Shown: positions 34,081 through 45,541 of the stretch, one piece after another | Position numbering within the stretch: position 1 is the stretch's first letter | Layout: each line of letters begins with the position of its first letter | NCBI GenBank assembly: GCA_028023455.1 | Contig: JAQFVV010000276.1 | Span: 496,001 to 560,000 of the forward strand | Direction: 5' to 3' | DNA length: 64,000 nucleotides | Source of the DNA: Epiperipatus broadwayi | Taxonomy: Eukaryota; Onychophora; Udeonychophora; Euonychophora; Peripatidae | Program-made: the position numbers and the translations under genes | Notes under the pieces: model-generated | Seen by the model: the letters and a program-made list of their open reading frames with translations, nothing else | Database searches by the model: none | Told to the model about the DNA's origin: nothing

Positions 34081-34559
34081 AAAAAAATAATAAAATCTTT
34101 TTTTTTTTTTGTTTCAACCTGAGGGTGCGGTGATTTAGTGGATCTTAGGACGTCCCATATGAAATAAAATAAAAGTTGATTTTGTCAATGGCACAATTCT
34201 TAACAATTAATAGGCTGAAGTTGGCAGGAAAAATAGGGTTAGAAATCTTTTTTTTTGAGACACTTGATCAACTCACGCCAAAATAAATTTGAGGCAAAGA
34301 GCCTAGTAATAAGAAAAACGAAAAAGGCCCAACGTGGGGGCTATTTTTTTTTAACGACACAAGGGCAACAAAAAAGATTAACAACAACCGAGAGAGTGAA
34401 GATAAAGAACAACAAGAGACCAAAGAAACCACAGCCGGAAAAAATTAGAAAGAAAAAAATATAAAAAAAAAAAAACTAACTAATTAAACCCTGATTATTA
34501 AAATATGAAAGAAGATATTTTTAATATAACTTCCGAAAGAAAAAAATATATATATATTA

Positions 34560-34912
34560 TGTCTAAAAACACGATCATGGCTGAGTGGACAAGCACAAGT
34601 ATTTGACGGAGGCGGTACTGAAGAGGGGAACATATCCCCAGCCTTACCGCAGTATATGAACATAGACCGTTAAGTCGCAGACTATTCTTCGCAGAGATCC
34701 CAATAAGGGAGGGAGACAAGTTGGAAAGTGCCACGAGTGTAAGACCTCAGAACGATGAGCAACGCTCGTTTGTGCTTATAACTTGGGCTTCTTATCGTTA
34801 ATATTACACTAAAGCGATAGGACACAGATGAATGTTGAAAATTTTCCATTCCCGCCGTGTTAGACCTAAAAGTGGGCGTTAAAGCCGGAGCCATAATCAG
34901 CCGCACTACAGA
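34560..34912. other. GC-richer unassigned segment
   Basis: About 45% G+C in the middle of the suspect patch. It contains CATGGCTGAGTGGACAAGC, resembling a tRNA D-arm/A box, and overlapping minus frames (34734-34498 and 34906-34682) without recognised motifs. It may be the Gag region of the LTR element with sequencing indels. Confidence 0.25.
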
Positions 34913-34984
34913 AAAAAAAAGAAAGAATTTTAAAACTAAGAAAAAAAAGGAAACCCATTTATCTATCTCCTGGCACTGGGGTAT

Positions 34985-35410
34985 TGTAAGTTATTTATAA
35001 CTACAAATATGGCTTGGTAAAAGCAAAAAGTAAATTAGATTTTTTGATTAGTATAATTTTTGTTAAAGGCAAGAAAGTTAAAATTGTATTCTTATTTTTT
35101 TTATCTAATTGGAAAGAAAAAACACACAGTACTAACCCAGATAAAAAAGATCCAAAGCTAAAAGAAAATATTTTGCTAATTAAAGAGGAAGAAAAGCTAA
35201 AAAGAGAGAACTTGAACTTAAAATAAGAGAGAGTGTATAGATTATTATCTTATATGCTGATAAAAAGACAAAAGAGCGGAAGTCAAAAAAGGAGCGCGAA
35301 AAGGAGAGACAACTCATTAACTTGTGAGTTGGAGGTTTCCCGGCAAACCTGTGGCAAGAAAAACTTCTACACAGGCCCCCTGTCCAGCGCACGCGCGGAA
35401 GGGACCCCCG
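34985..35410 (+). mobile_element. LTR-like unit, right copy (degraded or mis-sequenced)
   Basis: Starts TGTAAGTTATTTATAACTACAA, the shortened counterpart of the left unit's hairpin start, preceded by GGCACTGGGGTAT, a plausible polypurine-type tract. It follows the left unit to the 'acctgtggcaagaaa' / 'ctacacagg' landmarks, then breaks into homopolymers. If real, 32990-35410 is a small LTR element with a 1.4-kb interior. Confidence 0.45.
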
Positions 35411-35608
35411 TTTTTTTAAAAATTTTTTTTTTTTCCAAAAAAAAATTTTTCAATAAAAAAGAGGGGGAAAAAAGTTTTAGAAAAAAAACACTTTCTTTTT
35501 TCTTTTTGAGACAGCTTGATCAACTCACGCTCAAATATAAATTTGAGGCGTATAGAGGCCTAGTAATAAGAAAAACGATACAATATATATATTATATATT
35601 AAGTATGT

Positions 35609-35650
35609 GGCTAAGCGCTTTCGAGGGCCGAGATCCTCATATTACCAAGT
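35609..35650 (-). ncRNA. Degenerate hammerhead-like fold of a PLE end
   Basis: Minus strand: stem II GAGG/CCTC around ATCTCGGC, then GAA, the palindromic stem III AGCGCT (35619-35614), T, and AGCC, which can pair with part of TTGGT upstream (four pairs with a wobble). The first core bases are changed (AATATGA instead of CTGATGA), so it is presumably inactive. It shares GAAAGCGCTT with the PLE at 47.0 and 48.3 kb, which identifies it as a PLE-derived end. Confidence 0.4.
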
Positions 35651-35679
35651 CATTATTTTTTGCCAATTTTTTTTATAAG

Positions 35680-36865
35680 TGGTAACATCATTTAAAGGTG
35701 TAGTTGTTTAATAAAATCATATTCCATTTCCAACACTGTTAATGAGTGTTAATTTATTTAAAAGTAAGTTTTAAATACGAATGACTGACTATATTTTTAT
35801 AAAAGTGTATTGATTGCGAGTACTGACTATTCATAGTACATGTGAGAAAGGTAGTTTCCTTCAATCTAAATTATATATTTCAAAATTTTTGAAACTAAAT
35901 TATATATATATTAGATCAAGGGACATTATTTATTATATGTATTATCACTTGTAGTGTAAAATATATTAAATGTATTTCCAATAAGTTATTTCGCACACCA
36001 ATATATGTATACACACAGATTCACAAAGAATTTCATATATGCATACATAAATATTTATGAATAATTAAATTTAGAATTTTTGCTTTATGTTATTTGACAT
36101 ATATAATCTAGGGAAATTTGAGATCTGTACTTTAAAGACAGATTATACATTATCAATTTTACAGTTTCTCTTTCATCAAACACATTAAATCTTGTAATTT
36201 GATATTTAAATTACTTTAATAATAGGTACAAAAGTTTTAATGCAATGGTTTAAAATTATTCAATCTAAGATTTGAATTACATTAAATTAAAAACCATTTT
36301 TGTAAGGTTTTGTAATGATTCTATGAAAATGGAAATATTTGTGGATTAAAATTTAGATTGATGAAAACAGCTTTTCATTTTAAAGAAAAAAATAATAATT
36401 ATAAGAAAAAATGCTAGAAACGCTTTATAAAAACGAAGCCCCACAATTGTCAAATTTAATAAAGTAAATACAATTAAATTAGATATATCAAACAACACAT
36501 TTTATGACGTTTTCCTCTTATTTGCAGATTCCTCAATAGTAGTATTTTAATTTAAATCCAGATGCATTTATTGTAAGCTTGAGGAACCAATGAATTTGAG
36601 ACGTGAGGGCTTTATCTACATTTCCATACTACCTTTTTGCTATTTCCAATTTTCAGTAAGCAGCAATATTTGTACTCTTACTACTATCAACTACCAATAT
36701 TTTTAATACTACCTAGAAATTTAACTATTTAAAAACTTTTGAGCCCCAACTAACTCGTTAGTATACCTCTGACATTTACTCTTAACTACACATTTGTTTT
36801 TTTTAATTTGTTTTAAAGTTAATTTTTTTATTGAATATATTCAAAGATTACATATTTTACTTATA
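35680..36865. other. AT-rich non-coding stretch
   Basis: Nothing supportable. Confidence 0.4.
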
Positions 36866-36869
36866 AGAA

Positions 36870-38345
36870 AATTTATAAAATAAATATGTTTACAAATATA
36901 TAATACAGGCATATAAAATGGTTTGTGTGTAACTCATTAATAAAAAAGGTACATTTAACACATAGGGAAGAAAACTATTGTTTATAGAGGAAAGGAAGAG
37001 AAACAAGGTTCCATGTGGCATGTATAATAACTGTAAGGGGTAATGCCCTGTCTCTATTTTTAATTTTAAGTATCTTATTGTAAAACATGGACTGCAATTT
37101 ACTGGATGTGGGATTAAAACCAAAATGGCATATCAAGAACCAAAGGGTAAACATAATGAAAATAGTGATCCTAATTGAGAAATAGAGGCAGTGTTTTATA
37201 TTGTCAATAAGAGTATTGATAGATAGAGCATATGGTCTGGTGATTAACTTAATAATATTTCTATAGACAAGAAAATCATAACATTGTAGAAAAATGTGCT
37301 GTATTATCTATTCAGACTTGTGACAGAGTGAAAAAGTAGAGTCAACATTAGCATTCACCATTCTTTGTCATAAAAAATAGCTATTGGGAAGAGCTTCTAA
37401 ATTGATTTTAATCAGAAAATCAAGGTATTTTGGTTGGTTCCAGATGCCAGAATTTGAATTTTGAGATAATATGTCTATTAGTGAGATTAAGTAGAGATGG
37501 CTTCTGAGATTTGTTACCACTGTTAGTCATATTATAAGTCTGCCAGTAAAATATTTTCTCAGAAAAGGTGTCTTGACTCAGATCAAATAAAAATAAATAT
37601 ATTTTATTATAGATTGAAAAAACTTAAACTGGGCAGCACAGTATTAGTAAAATTAATCAGGACATATTTCAGAACATCAGGATACTCAGAAACAAATTTA
37701 AAGATAGAATTAAATAATCTTGAAAATAAAATGTAGGGATTGGTTAAAGAAAAAGGTGACTGATCAAAACAGCCTTATTATTCCAAATCAATTTTGAACA
37801 AAATGATTTTTTTTCTTAAATGCATTAGTATAATTGATAATTGGCATCTAATAGATCATTTTGAAAAAAATCAAGATGTTAATAAGAGAGATTTTGCATG
37901 CATATATTGGTATGCTATGGACAGGAAATTAAAATAAGATGAGAGAAGATAGTTCTGAATTGATATTCTCATGACATTTATTGATTTGTAAATGGGAAAG
38001 CCAAGGAAGTTATGAAGTGGGGCCATAAAAGAAGATTAAATACACTTGTCAGAAATTATTTTCCATGTTTACAATTTGTTAAGGTGAAATTGAAGCTTAC
38101 ACATAATAGTATAAGCTCCTAATAATGGTAATATGCAAAGGAAAACATTTCTTGGAGGAAAGAAAAATGACAAGATTACCATAAGGAATATATGCTTGAA
38201 TGCCTTATTAATCAATGGTATATGAATGTCAGGTAATTTCTCCTCTATTTCAAAAAGAAGGGGGTTAATATAAATAATAAAGAATAAGACATTTAAAGAA
38301 GAATCTTGCACAATTGATTTAGATGGCTTAAACTTCAGAGCCACT
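36870..38345 (-). pseudogene. LINE reverse transcriptase C-terminal half (CR1/Jockey/Rex-like), decayed
   Basis: Minus strand. The segment 38344-38069 includes LLFEIEEKLPDIHIP after VLFFIIYINPLL, matching the LINE block GxSPLLFxxYINxLLxxIE that follows the VPQGS motif; the FADD catalytic block should follow but is lost in a frameshift. Further on, 37560-36890 reads LDFLIKINLEALPNSYF, a C-x2-C-x~9-H-x4-C-like array (LCHKSE..IIQHIFLQC, ~37345-37290), and RDRALPLTVIIHATWNLV. Known: jockey/CR1-type LINEs end with such a zinc-knuckle-like region. It is a different clade from the RTE-like LINE at 43.5-46.5 kb. The endonuclease half is not found. Dead copy. Confidence 0.6.
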
Positions 38346-38349
38346 TTGT

Positions 38350-39630
38350 CATTTAGAGTAATAAAAATGTCTCAGTTAAAATCCAGTTGCCTATTAATCA
38401 CAAGAAAGAAAGGTAATTTCTATCTTTTGCACCAACTCCTGGCAACTTTTGGTCACATATTTGCTCATTTACACTTATGTTATCATAAATTTGTAGCTTT
38501 GTCGAAATCTAAAATTTTAATTTCCAAAAAATCCACATTTGGCAAAGTTTTTCACAATAATCGATATTTCTTTGTGGTATTTTGTTATATAATGCCTCCT
38601 CTTTTCCCTTATAAGGTGCCACAAAGCACTATCTGTCAACTTCAGCCATTGTTCTCCAGGTATTTCTAACTGTCAAAGTCAGAAATCAAAACAAAATGTT
38701 TTATACTTGTGTAATAGATTTTGAATTTAAATAAATATATGTCTTGTAATTTTTTACATTGATAATTGAGTTTTTACATTAATTTATCTAAATATAAACT
38801 TTGATTTAAAAATTTTTAAATTAAAAAAAATAATCAAAGGAAAGTAAATAGTGCTTGATAACTAAAGACAAGTAAATAACATTGACCACTATTTGCATAT
38901 CAATGACATTCGGTGATAACTAGCAAAATTCAACTATTTTTCATAAACATTTATGCATTTAATGATTATTTTTTACACTATAATGACTAAATGCATCTAG
39001 ATTTAGATTTTTATTTAAAATATTTAATTTTAGATGAAGAAAAGACAACATAAGGGAATAATCAGAGGTCATAATTTCTAAGACACAAGAAATCACTGGC
39101 AATTTCATGTAATGATTGGTTGAAATATAATTATTTTGTTTTACTGCAGGCTACTTTTCATATGTTTTTCTTTTTTTTTCAGTTACTAACATTATTTTAA
39201 ATTGTTTGTTACATTTAATCAATTTGAATGTTAAAGAATTCAATTTTTAGAAACTAAATTAAAACAATTGTGATTACTGTACATTAATATATATGAAAGG
39301 AAATGGACAAGATCATATTGAACAAATGAAATCACTCAAATTTTTACTTAAGCTGGTGAATAAAAAAATTGTATTATCAATAAAAATATTGGATAGTCAA
39401 TGGGATTTAATGTAAACATATAATTTTATGTAAATCACAATCTTATTATAAACTATACTTTAAAATTAAAATGTAGGTGTCACTTTTTGGTCAGGTTGGC
39501 TAATTTTGTACTAATATTTAAAACAATTTTTTATTGGAAAGATTTTTTTGCCAGGAATTTGAAGTTCTCATCTTTCTGCTTAGCTCTAAATTGAGCTACA
39601 TTACTAAATATCCTCACTGATATTTAATTT
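38350..39630. other. AT-rich stretch, possible LINE upstream remnant
   Basis: A 107-codon plus frame at 38346-38669 and a partly open minus reading over the same bases (WLKLTDSALWHLIREKRRH) are both unrecognised; the minus reading might belong to the LINE just described. From 38700 on there is nothing supportable. Confidence 0.3.
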
Positions 39631-39635
39631 TCCAG

Positions 39636-40325
39636 ATGTCTACCAGTTGTAATAGCAAGCCTGCCATTGTGGATTTTTTTTTACCATCACAATCTACTGA
39701 TGATGAAGTATCTACTATTTCTCTACACTCTCAGAATAAACATCAGTTGACTAGAGTAATGGTTTCACCTACCAATATTATTATTAAGAAATCATCAGTA
39801 ACAAATGAAAATATCATTAATTCATTTGGTAGTGTTGTTAATAGTGTTGAATGGCTTTTCAGCCTTGAATATTAGCAATGCTAATGGAGGTCATTTAAAT
39901 AATTCATTTAAATCTGAATAAAACCCCTGTGATTCAATTACTACTAATAATAATATGTTTAATAAATCAGGAAATAACAAAATTGAGACAAAAAATGGTA
40001 AATTATATAATGGAATACAAATAGAAAGTGCAAAAAATAGTTATTTGAAAGAATTACAAAAAGTGATTTGAGGATTCAAGTAAATGTTGACTGTTTGTGA
40101 ACTGAAGATATTTCTAATTTGTTTAACAATGATTTGACTGAGATTTTACTTACAAATGTACTAAATTCAGGTGGTATTTTTATTGATGAACAGCTTTAGT
40201 AGGAATATAATAACAAGTTTATATTAAAACTGTCCTCTAATTTACTAAAATTGTTTAAGAAGTCCCATAATACTAAGACCCTAATTATGATCATAACTAA
40301 TGCCAAATGTAAACTTTTAAACTTT
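39636..40325 (+). pseudogene. Decayed Ser/Asn-rich ORF, unknown (Gag/ORF1-like?)
   Basis: A 79-codon frame starts at ATG 39636, directly after a 3'-splice-like 'atttaattttccag'. It continues through one frameshift near 39868 and a few stops for about 230 codons (phrases NISNANGGHLNNSF, NNNMFNKSGNNKIETKNGK, FNNDLTEILLTNVLNSGG). The density of stops is far below that of the surrounding DNA, so this was once coding. I do not recognise the family; the low-complexity Ser/Asn content suits a retroelement ORF1/Gag or a disordered host protein. Confidence 0.35.
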
Positions 40326-40329
40326 CTGC

Positions 40330-41425
40330 TGAAATAGTATTATGTGATGTTAATGGCGTTTCTCTTTATATCATATCACTGTTTATATATTTCTTACCCT
40401 TGATACATCTTCACATGCATCAAGATCATTGTATATATAAATACCACTGAGCTGGCTCTGTTCTCTGGATCATTACAATATGTATATATTATTTTAATGT
40501 ATTGTATTTTAATGATGACTACTAGAAGGGATTGCTAAAGAGTAATTCCTCATGTAGTAATTAAAAGCTGACATTTTGAAAGAATTCCTACAGAAAAGAA
40601 ACTAGTTTAATGCAGCAAATAAATTTTATTTAACCTTACATTCCTTATTACCAATTTTATTTAAAATTGATCAATATTTTGTTTTTTATATGAAGACAAC
40701 GCTAATTACAATTTTATAGACCAAAAATTGCCATCCGAAATAATATATATTAGAAGCTTATACATCATTATATTATATAAACATATTCCCAACAGAAGAC
40801 TTCATCAAATGCTGTAACTCAGTAACATACAAAGACTCAACAACAGTAGCAGTTAATTAATCATGTTGATAAAAATGGATTTCATTCTCTTTGGTGCCTA
40901 ACTAATTCACTTCTAATGATTAATTAAATTCCGCCTAATTTAACATTAACAAAATAAAGTTATTAAGTAGATTACCGACAGAATCGGATACATGCATTTC
41001 ATTTTATTCTCAATTGATTTTTTTTTAAGCACTGGATCGAAGCCATCAAACAATATTGAGATAACTAACTGACAAATTTAAGATTCAGCCGACTTTAATG
41101 TATAAAATTTAATTCTTAAATATTTAAAAAATAAAAACAGAAAATAAAATATAAAAATGAAACATGTATGTGCATTGCAATAAATAAGTATTTGTTTACT
41201 GTTTAGAAATTAACCACACAAAAAAATGTGTGCTTCATTTATATCGTTAGATTGAGGCGTGTTTTTTTTTTTTGATAAACATATGCACAAATAAAACTTG
41301 TGTTTGATTTTTTTGTTCATTTTGAAAAAAAATATATCAAAATAGACATTGTGTACTTCATTTAGACCTTGTGATCTGAGAATGTTAGCTATTTTGATCC
41401 TAGGAATGTTATCAACTTGCTGACC
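40330..41425. other. AT-rich non-coding stretch
   Basis: Nothing supportable. Confidence 0.4.
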
Positions 41426-41428
41426 TGA

Positions 41429-41728
41429 ATGCTGTTGATTGAAATAAATGTTTTTAAAGATTTTATAGAAAAGCAATTGCCAATAAAGCAAGTGCATTGG
41501 AATTATTATGATAGAATGATCGTCTTAGTGAAGGTAAATCACCATGTGTTGAATATGGTTTCCAAAAAAATAAGAGGCCCATCCTCTGAACTACTGCAAT
41601 TTCATCTAGATCACATATTGCTGAAAAATATCTCAGAAAAAAACAGTGATGAACTGTACTTTTTCCTAACCTTCCTTTGTTCAGGATGTGCATTCAGTTT
41701 ATCCACTGTCAGTAATCACAGTAAATAA
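41429..41728 (+). CDS. Hypothetical 99-codon ORF, unrecognised
   Basis: MLLIEINVFKDFIEKQL to NHSK-stop, one of the longest intact frames in the window. The opposite strand is also open (41693-41463 and 41497-41210), which weakens the case for either. No domain, signal peptide or transmembrane segment is evident. G+C is somewhat above the flanks at 41490-41690. It may be a fragment of an unrecognised transposon protein. Confidence 0.2.
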   Translation: MLLIEINVFKDFIEKQLPIKQVHWNYYDRMIVLVKVNHHVLNMVSKKIRGPSSELLQFHLDHILLKNISEKNSDELYFFLTFLCSGCAFSLSTVSNHSK

Positions 41729-41729
41729 T

Positions 41730-42400
41730 TTTCACTTTAAACTTCTTTTTATTTGTTGTTACAAAACCAGTTCATTTTTATTTTGATTACTTTATTGTAA
41801 TTTGTATTGAATAAAAAAAAGACAGAATTTCTTATATGAAAAATAACAAAATTATAACTGACCTTTATTTTGGCCCTTCAGTATTGTTTTCATAAAAGTC
41901 GACTGTACTTACAAGTGATTGTATTTTTTTTTACTTTTTCAAAACAAAATAAGAAAATTAAAAATTTCAAAGGCAAATAATACTAGTAAAAATTCCAAAC
42001 AATCTGTCAATTATAAGTAATAAGAGATTTGAAAGTATATATTTGATTTATAAAGTAATTTGTATTTCAATAAGAAACATACACTTGACTTTAATTTTTC
42101 CCTCTTCCTTCCCCTTTGTTCAAAACCAAATAAGAAATAGGAAGAGACAAATAATACTAAAAGTTTGAAACAAATCCATCAGTTTCCAAATGATAAGAAG
42201 TATTCAATTAACTGTTTAATTTGTAAATCAGTTTTTATTGCATTCCTAAAAAAATCCATTTTCTAAACAAAAACAAACTTAAATGTATGCTTTGTTATCC
42301 CAGTAGTATCTCATAACATCAAAACCTGACTCTATTAGAGTTATGTAGATATACATTAAGTATTTATTTTAAGAGATATTGTGATAAATTTAAGTCTTTA
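41730..42400. other. AT-rich non-coding stretch with ~240-bp echo
   Basis: 'acttttactttttcaaaacaaaataagaaa' at 41930-41960 and 'cttccccctttgttcaaaaccaaataagaaa' at 42106-42138 recur with similar following text ('caaataatacta', 'aaac-aatc', 'tcaattataagtaataag' versus 'cagtttccaaatgataag'): a diverged tandem pair. Confidence 0.5.
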
Positions 42401-42407
42401 TTCATAA

Positions 42408-42409
<2 letters not shown>

Positions 42410-42442
<33 letters not shown>
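42410..42442. repeat. (CA)n(TA)n microsatellite
   Basis: Nine or so CA units followed by TA units. Confidence 0.95.
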
Positions 42443-42443
<1 letters not shown>

Positions 42444-42744
42444 GTGAATCCATCCTATAATTTGATTTTAAAATCTGAAATGTCTGTGATAATTTATTGT
42501 AACAAATAAATGTAATAATTTACAAAAAAAATAAGTTACAAGCAAGTGATATATTTTAAATAAATCATAATTGTATAGCATCTGGAGATGTTATACTGTA
42601 CCAATATTATTAGTTTCTATTGCCACTCATAAGGTTTGAATACTGAAATCCTAATCACCACCAGGTTTTCTGATGAAAACTAATTACAAATAAAAAACAA
42701 TAGTGTTCTTGAATAATAATGACACATAATAATATTTTTATTAA

Positions 42745-42985
42745 TGATCCATTAGACTAGAAATTGTCCAATAATAATAATAGTTCTGTAGTGTAATTTT
42801 CATTACGCCACTCCCATGTAAGGTAGGGAATAGGTTCTATCTGTGTTTAACACATTTGGGGGATGTAATCAGAAACATATGATCAAAGACATGTGAAAAT
42901 AAACCATGATCCCCAAGATGCACATTTCATGCTAAACCAGTACTCAGCATTTTGTCCAGGTTACAATTACTTATACATGTCTTTA
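42745..42985 (+). repeat. Dispersed repeat family B, copy 2
   Basis: Landmarks as in copy 1 ('tccaataataataa', 'attacgccactccca', 'agaaacatatgatcaaagac', 'gatccccaagatgcac'), then the module shared with SINE family A: 'catgctaaaccagtactcag' and 'gtccaggttacaatta'. A (TA)n tract follows. Confidence 0.75.
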
Positions 42986-43028
42986 TAATTGCTTAGTAAC
43001 TATAGTAATTTTTATCTATCTATCTATT

Positions 43029-43034
<6 letters not shown>

Positions 43035-43107
<73 letters not shown>
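43035..43107. repeat. Long (TA)n tract
   Basis: (TA)n with one short interruption (TTATAA); separates the two adjacent family B copies. Confidence 0.95.
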
Positions 43108-43109
<2 letters not shown>

Positions 43110-43162
43110 TTAAAATGTGCTACCCTCACAACTTTAACACACACAAACTTTATGGAAGTATA

Positions 43163-43424
43163 TTAATAATTATTAATTAGTCATTTATTAGTGTAAAATT
43201 ATCCAATAATGAATAATATTTATGAAGTGTAATTTTCACTACACCAATCTCATGCAAGTGAATTGATTCTATACACTTTTAACACATTGTGGAGGGAGGT
43301 AACATAAACATATGCCCAAAGACATAAAAAAGATCTTATGAACCCCAAGATTCACATTGCATGCTGATCCAGCATTCATCAGTTAACCCAGACCACAAAC
43401 TCTTACATATATCTTTATCATTGC

Positions 43425-43425
<1 letters not shown>
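43163..43425 (+). repeat. Dispersed repeat family B, copy 3
   Basis: Adjacent to copy 2 in the same orientation. Landmarks 'tatccaataatgaataata', 'actacaccaatctca', 'ataaacatatgcccaaagac', 'aaccccaagattcaca', then module 'gctgatccagcattcatcag' and 'cccagaccacaaactcttac'. It ends at the 3' (TA)n of the LINE. Tandem family B copies with a (TA)n between them suggest recombination or insertion into the (TA)n tail of the earlier copy. Confidence 0.75.
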
Positions 43426-43426
<1 letters not shown>

Positions 43427-43463
<37 letters not shown>

Positions 43464-43489
43464 CAATATATATATATATCATATGATTG

Positions 43490-43521
<32 letters not shown>
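43427..43521. repeat. (TA)n tail region of the LINE
   Basis: Two or three (TA)n blocks immediately beyond the last codons of the minus-strand LINE (WVD-). RTE-like elements typically end in such short-unit tails instead of poly-A. Confidence 0.9.
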
Positions 43522-43525
<4 letters not shown>

Positions 43526-43930
43526 CAACCCACTGCAGGATGAAAGTCTCTCCAAGTCCAATCCATCTTCTCTGATCTTTAGCTTCTCTTCTTCACACCA
43601 CCCCTTCACACTTTCCTATTTTCATCCATCTATCACACATGTGGTCTCTTTCTGGGTCTTTTACAATCTCTTGGAATTTACTTTAAGATTTCAATTGTCC
43701 ATCATGTCCAGCCCAATTCCACTTCAGTCTTTTAATTTTTTCAATGAGGTCCATAACACCTGTTTGTTCTCTTACCCATATATTGCGTTTTTGATCTATT
43801 CTGGTTACTCCCAACATATATTTCTCCATACTTCTTTGAATGGTCTCAGGTCTCTATATTGCTCTTTTAATAAGTGTCCAAGTCTCAGATCCATAAGTAA
43901 AAACTGGTAAAACACATTTATTAAAAATCT
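43522..43930 (-). pseudogene. LINE C-terminal region
   Basis: Minus strand: VLPVFTYGSETWTLIKRA, RSMEKYMLGVTRIDQKRN, IEKIKRLKWNWAGHDGQ, and finally RRWIGLGETFILQWVD at the tail. These blocks are conserved at the end of many RTE-like ORFs. A 63-codon minus frame into the (TA)n (43609-43418) is a shifted reading of this end. Confidence 0.85.
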
Positions 43931-44080
43931 TTTTTTTTCAAACATATATACAAGTTATTTCTACCAAAAGTACTCCAACCAAGTTTAATTCTATGATTAA
44001 TTTTATCCCTTATGTTTTCATCTGTATTAATAATCTGACCAAGTTATTTGTAACTGATAACTTCTTCTAACTCATCATAA

Positions 44081-45016
44081 TCAATCTTTATTTTTATATT
44101 TTATGAAAACATTAAACATTACTTTAGTCTTTTTAACATTCATCTTTAGTCCTACTTTTCGACTTTCATCTGATAACTTTTCCAACATTTCCTGCAGCTC
44201 TAAAGAATTATTTGCAAAAACAACTACATCATCTGAAAAATCTAAATGACTTAAATAATTTCCATTTACTTCCACTTCTTTAGCTTCCCATTTTAATCCA
44301 CAAAATATTTTTTTGCAGCTTTGCTGTAAAAAGTTTCAGAGATATAGAGTCACCCTTATGTAATGTAATTATTGCTGTTGCATTTTTATAAATATTCTTT
44401 AATATATGACAATATCCTGGATCTATATCTTGATGATCCAATGCTTTAATTACTGAAGAAATGTTTATAGAATCAATTGTCTTTTCATAATCTACAAATC
44501 CAAAGCATCATGACAACTCATATTCATTCGTCCTTTTTATAACTTCTCTCAATAAATGAATATGAACTATTGTACTAAAACAACTTTTAAATCCAGCTTG
44601 TTCTCTTGGTTGGTGGAAATACAATGTTCTCTGTAGACGAGTTGTAATTATCTTGGTAAAAATTTTGAATAAAACTTATAAAGGCTGATAGGTCTGTAAT
44701 TTCTAATAACTTTTTTATCACCTTTCTTAAATTTTAATATTAATACTGCATTCTTCCAATCAACTGGTACATCTTTATTATTTAGACATTTTGTATATAA
44801 CTTTGCTAAAAAAATTTCAATTTCTTCACCTGTTTCTTTTAATATGTCAATTATAATTCCATCATTGCCTAGAGTCTTTCTATAGTTCATACATTTAATC
44901 GCAGGTCTTACTTCTTCATTGAAAATTATGGGCAATTCGGAAGATGTAATAAATATAGGAGGTACTTGTTCTTTATTACTATATAATTCTTGATAAAAGT
45001 CTTCTACCCATTTCAT
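44081..45016 (-). pseudogene. LINE reverse transcriptase domain
   Basis: 45016-44648 reads WVEDFYQELYSN, then a GNDGI block (usually GxDGI), DVPVDWKNAVLILKFKKGD and NYRPISL, the classical fingers/palm entry of LINE RTs. 44640-44280 continues in broken frames. 44275-44081 has LSHLDFSDDVVVFANN, where the catalytic FADD box has become FSDD, followed by the KTKVMF thumb phrase. Frameshifts at about 44.64 and 44.3 kb. Both catalytic aspartates of the DD pair remain. The function would be cDNA synthesis at the target site; this copy cannot make a full protein. Confidence 0.85.
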
Positions 45017-45541
45017 AAGGTCATCTCTCTTTTTAGTAATAATTCCATCTTTTTTTCTTATTGCACAAATAAATTTCCTACCAATATCAAAATGTTGTTT
45101 ACACTCTTGAGACTTTTATTCTGTTCTACAGCTTTCCTTGCTAGTTCACAGTTATACTTTCTTATATCATTTACAACTCTTTTCCTCACCATTTAACAAA
45201 ATTCGAAATATTCAATCCTTTTTTATTACATCATTTTTGTATACCTTCATATTCCTTCTTTCCTTCATAAATTCTCTAGTCTCAGTAGAAATTTTATTGG
45301 TAATTCCTGCTTTTTTTTACCAGCTATCTTTGTTGCAGTTTTTAAAAATGTATCAGTTATTTTCATATTAATTTTATTCAGATCTGAATCAAGTTCAAAA
45401 TCTGCTAATACTTTTTTTTTATAATATTTTCTACAAACATTTATTCAAAACAATAAGCCTTTTACAATTAACTTTATTAGTAACAAAATATTTACAAGAA
45501 TATTTACATTAAGAGCTTTTTACATTTTTTTTTTGTAATTT

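Larger units (their letters stand above)
34081..35510. other. Suspected low-quality assembly patch
   Basis: Two kinds of evidence. First, 34985-35400 matches 32990-33450 with differences almost all single- or few-base deletions (for example 'aaaaagagtgtgcagaagttc' becomes 'aaaagagcggaagtc'). Second, 34255-34320 relates to 35504-35575 in the same deletion-only way. The patch also holds implausible homopolymer blocks (35411-35505: T-runs, A-runs, G-runs in series). This is how an uncorrected long-read gap fill looks. Open frames here (34255-34464, 35233-35685) should not be trusted. Confidence 0.55.

Noticed and set aside
34255-35685. Lys-rich open frames of 69-150 codons
   Set aside because: They run through homopolymers in a segment that looks mis-assembled.
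41463-41693. 76-codon minus frame overlapping the 99-codon plus frame
   Set aside because: No recognised motif in either; kept only the longer one, at low confidence.
42989-43180. 63-codon frame of Ile/Tyr repeats
   Set aside because: Translated microsatellite.
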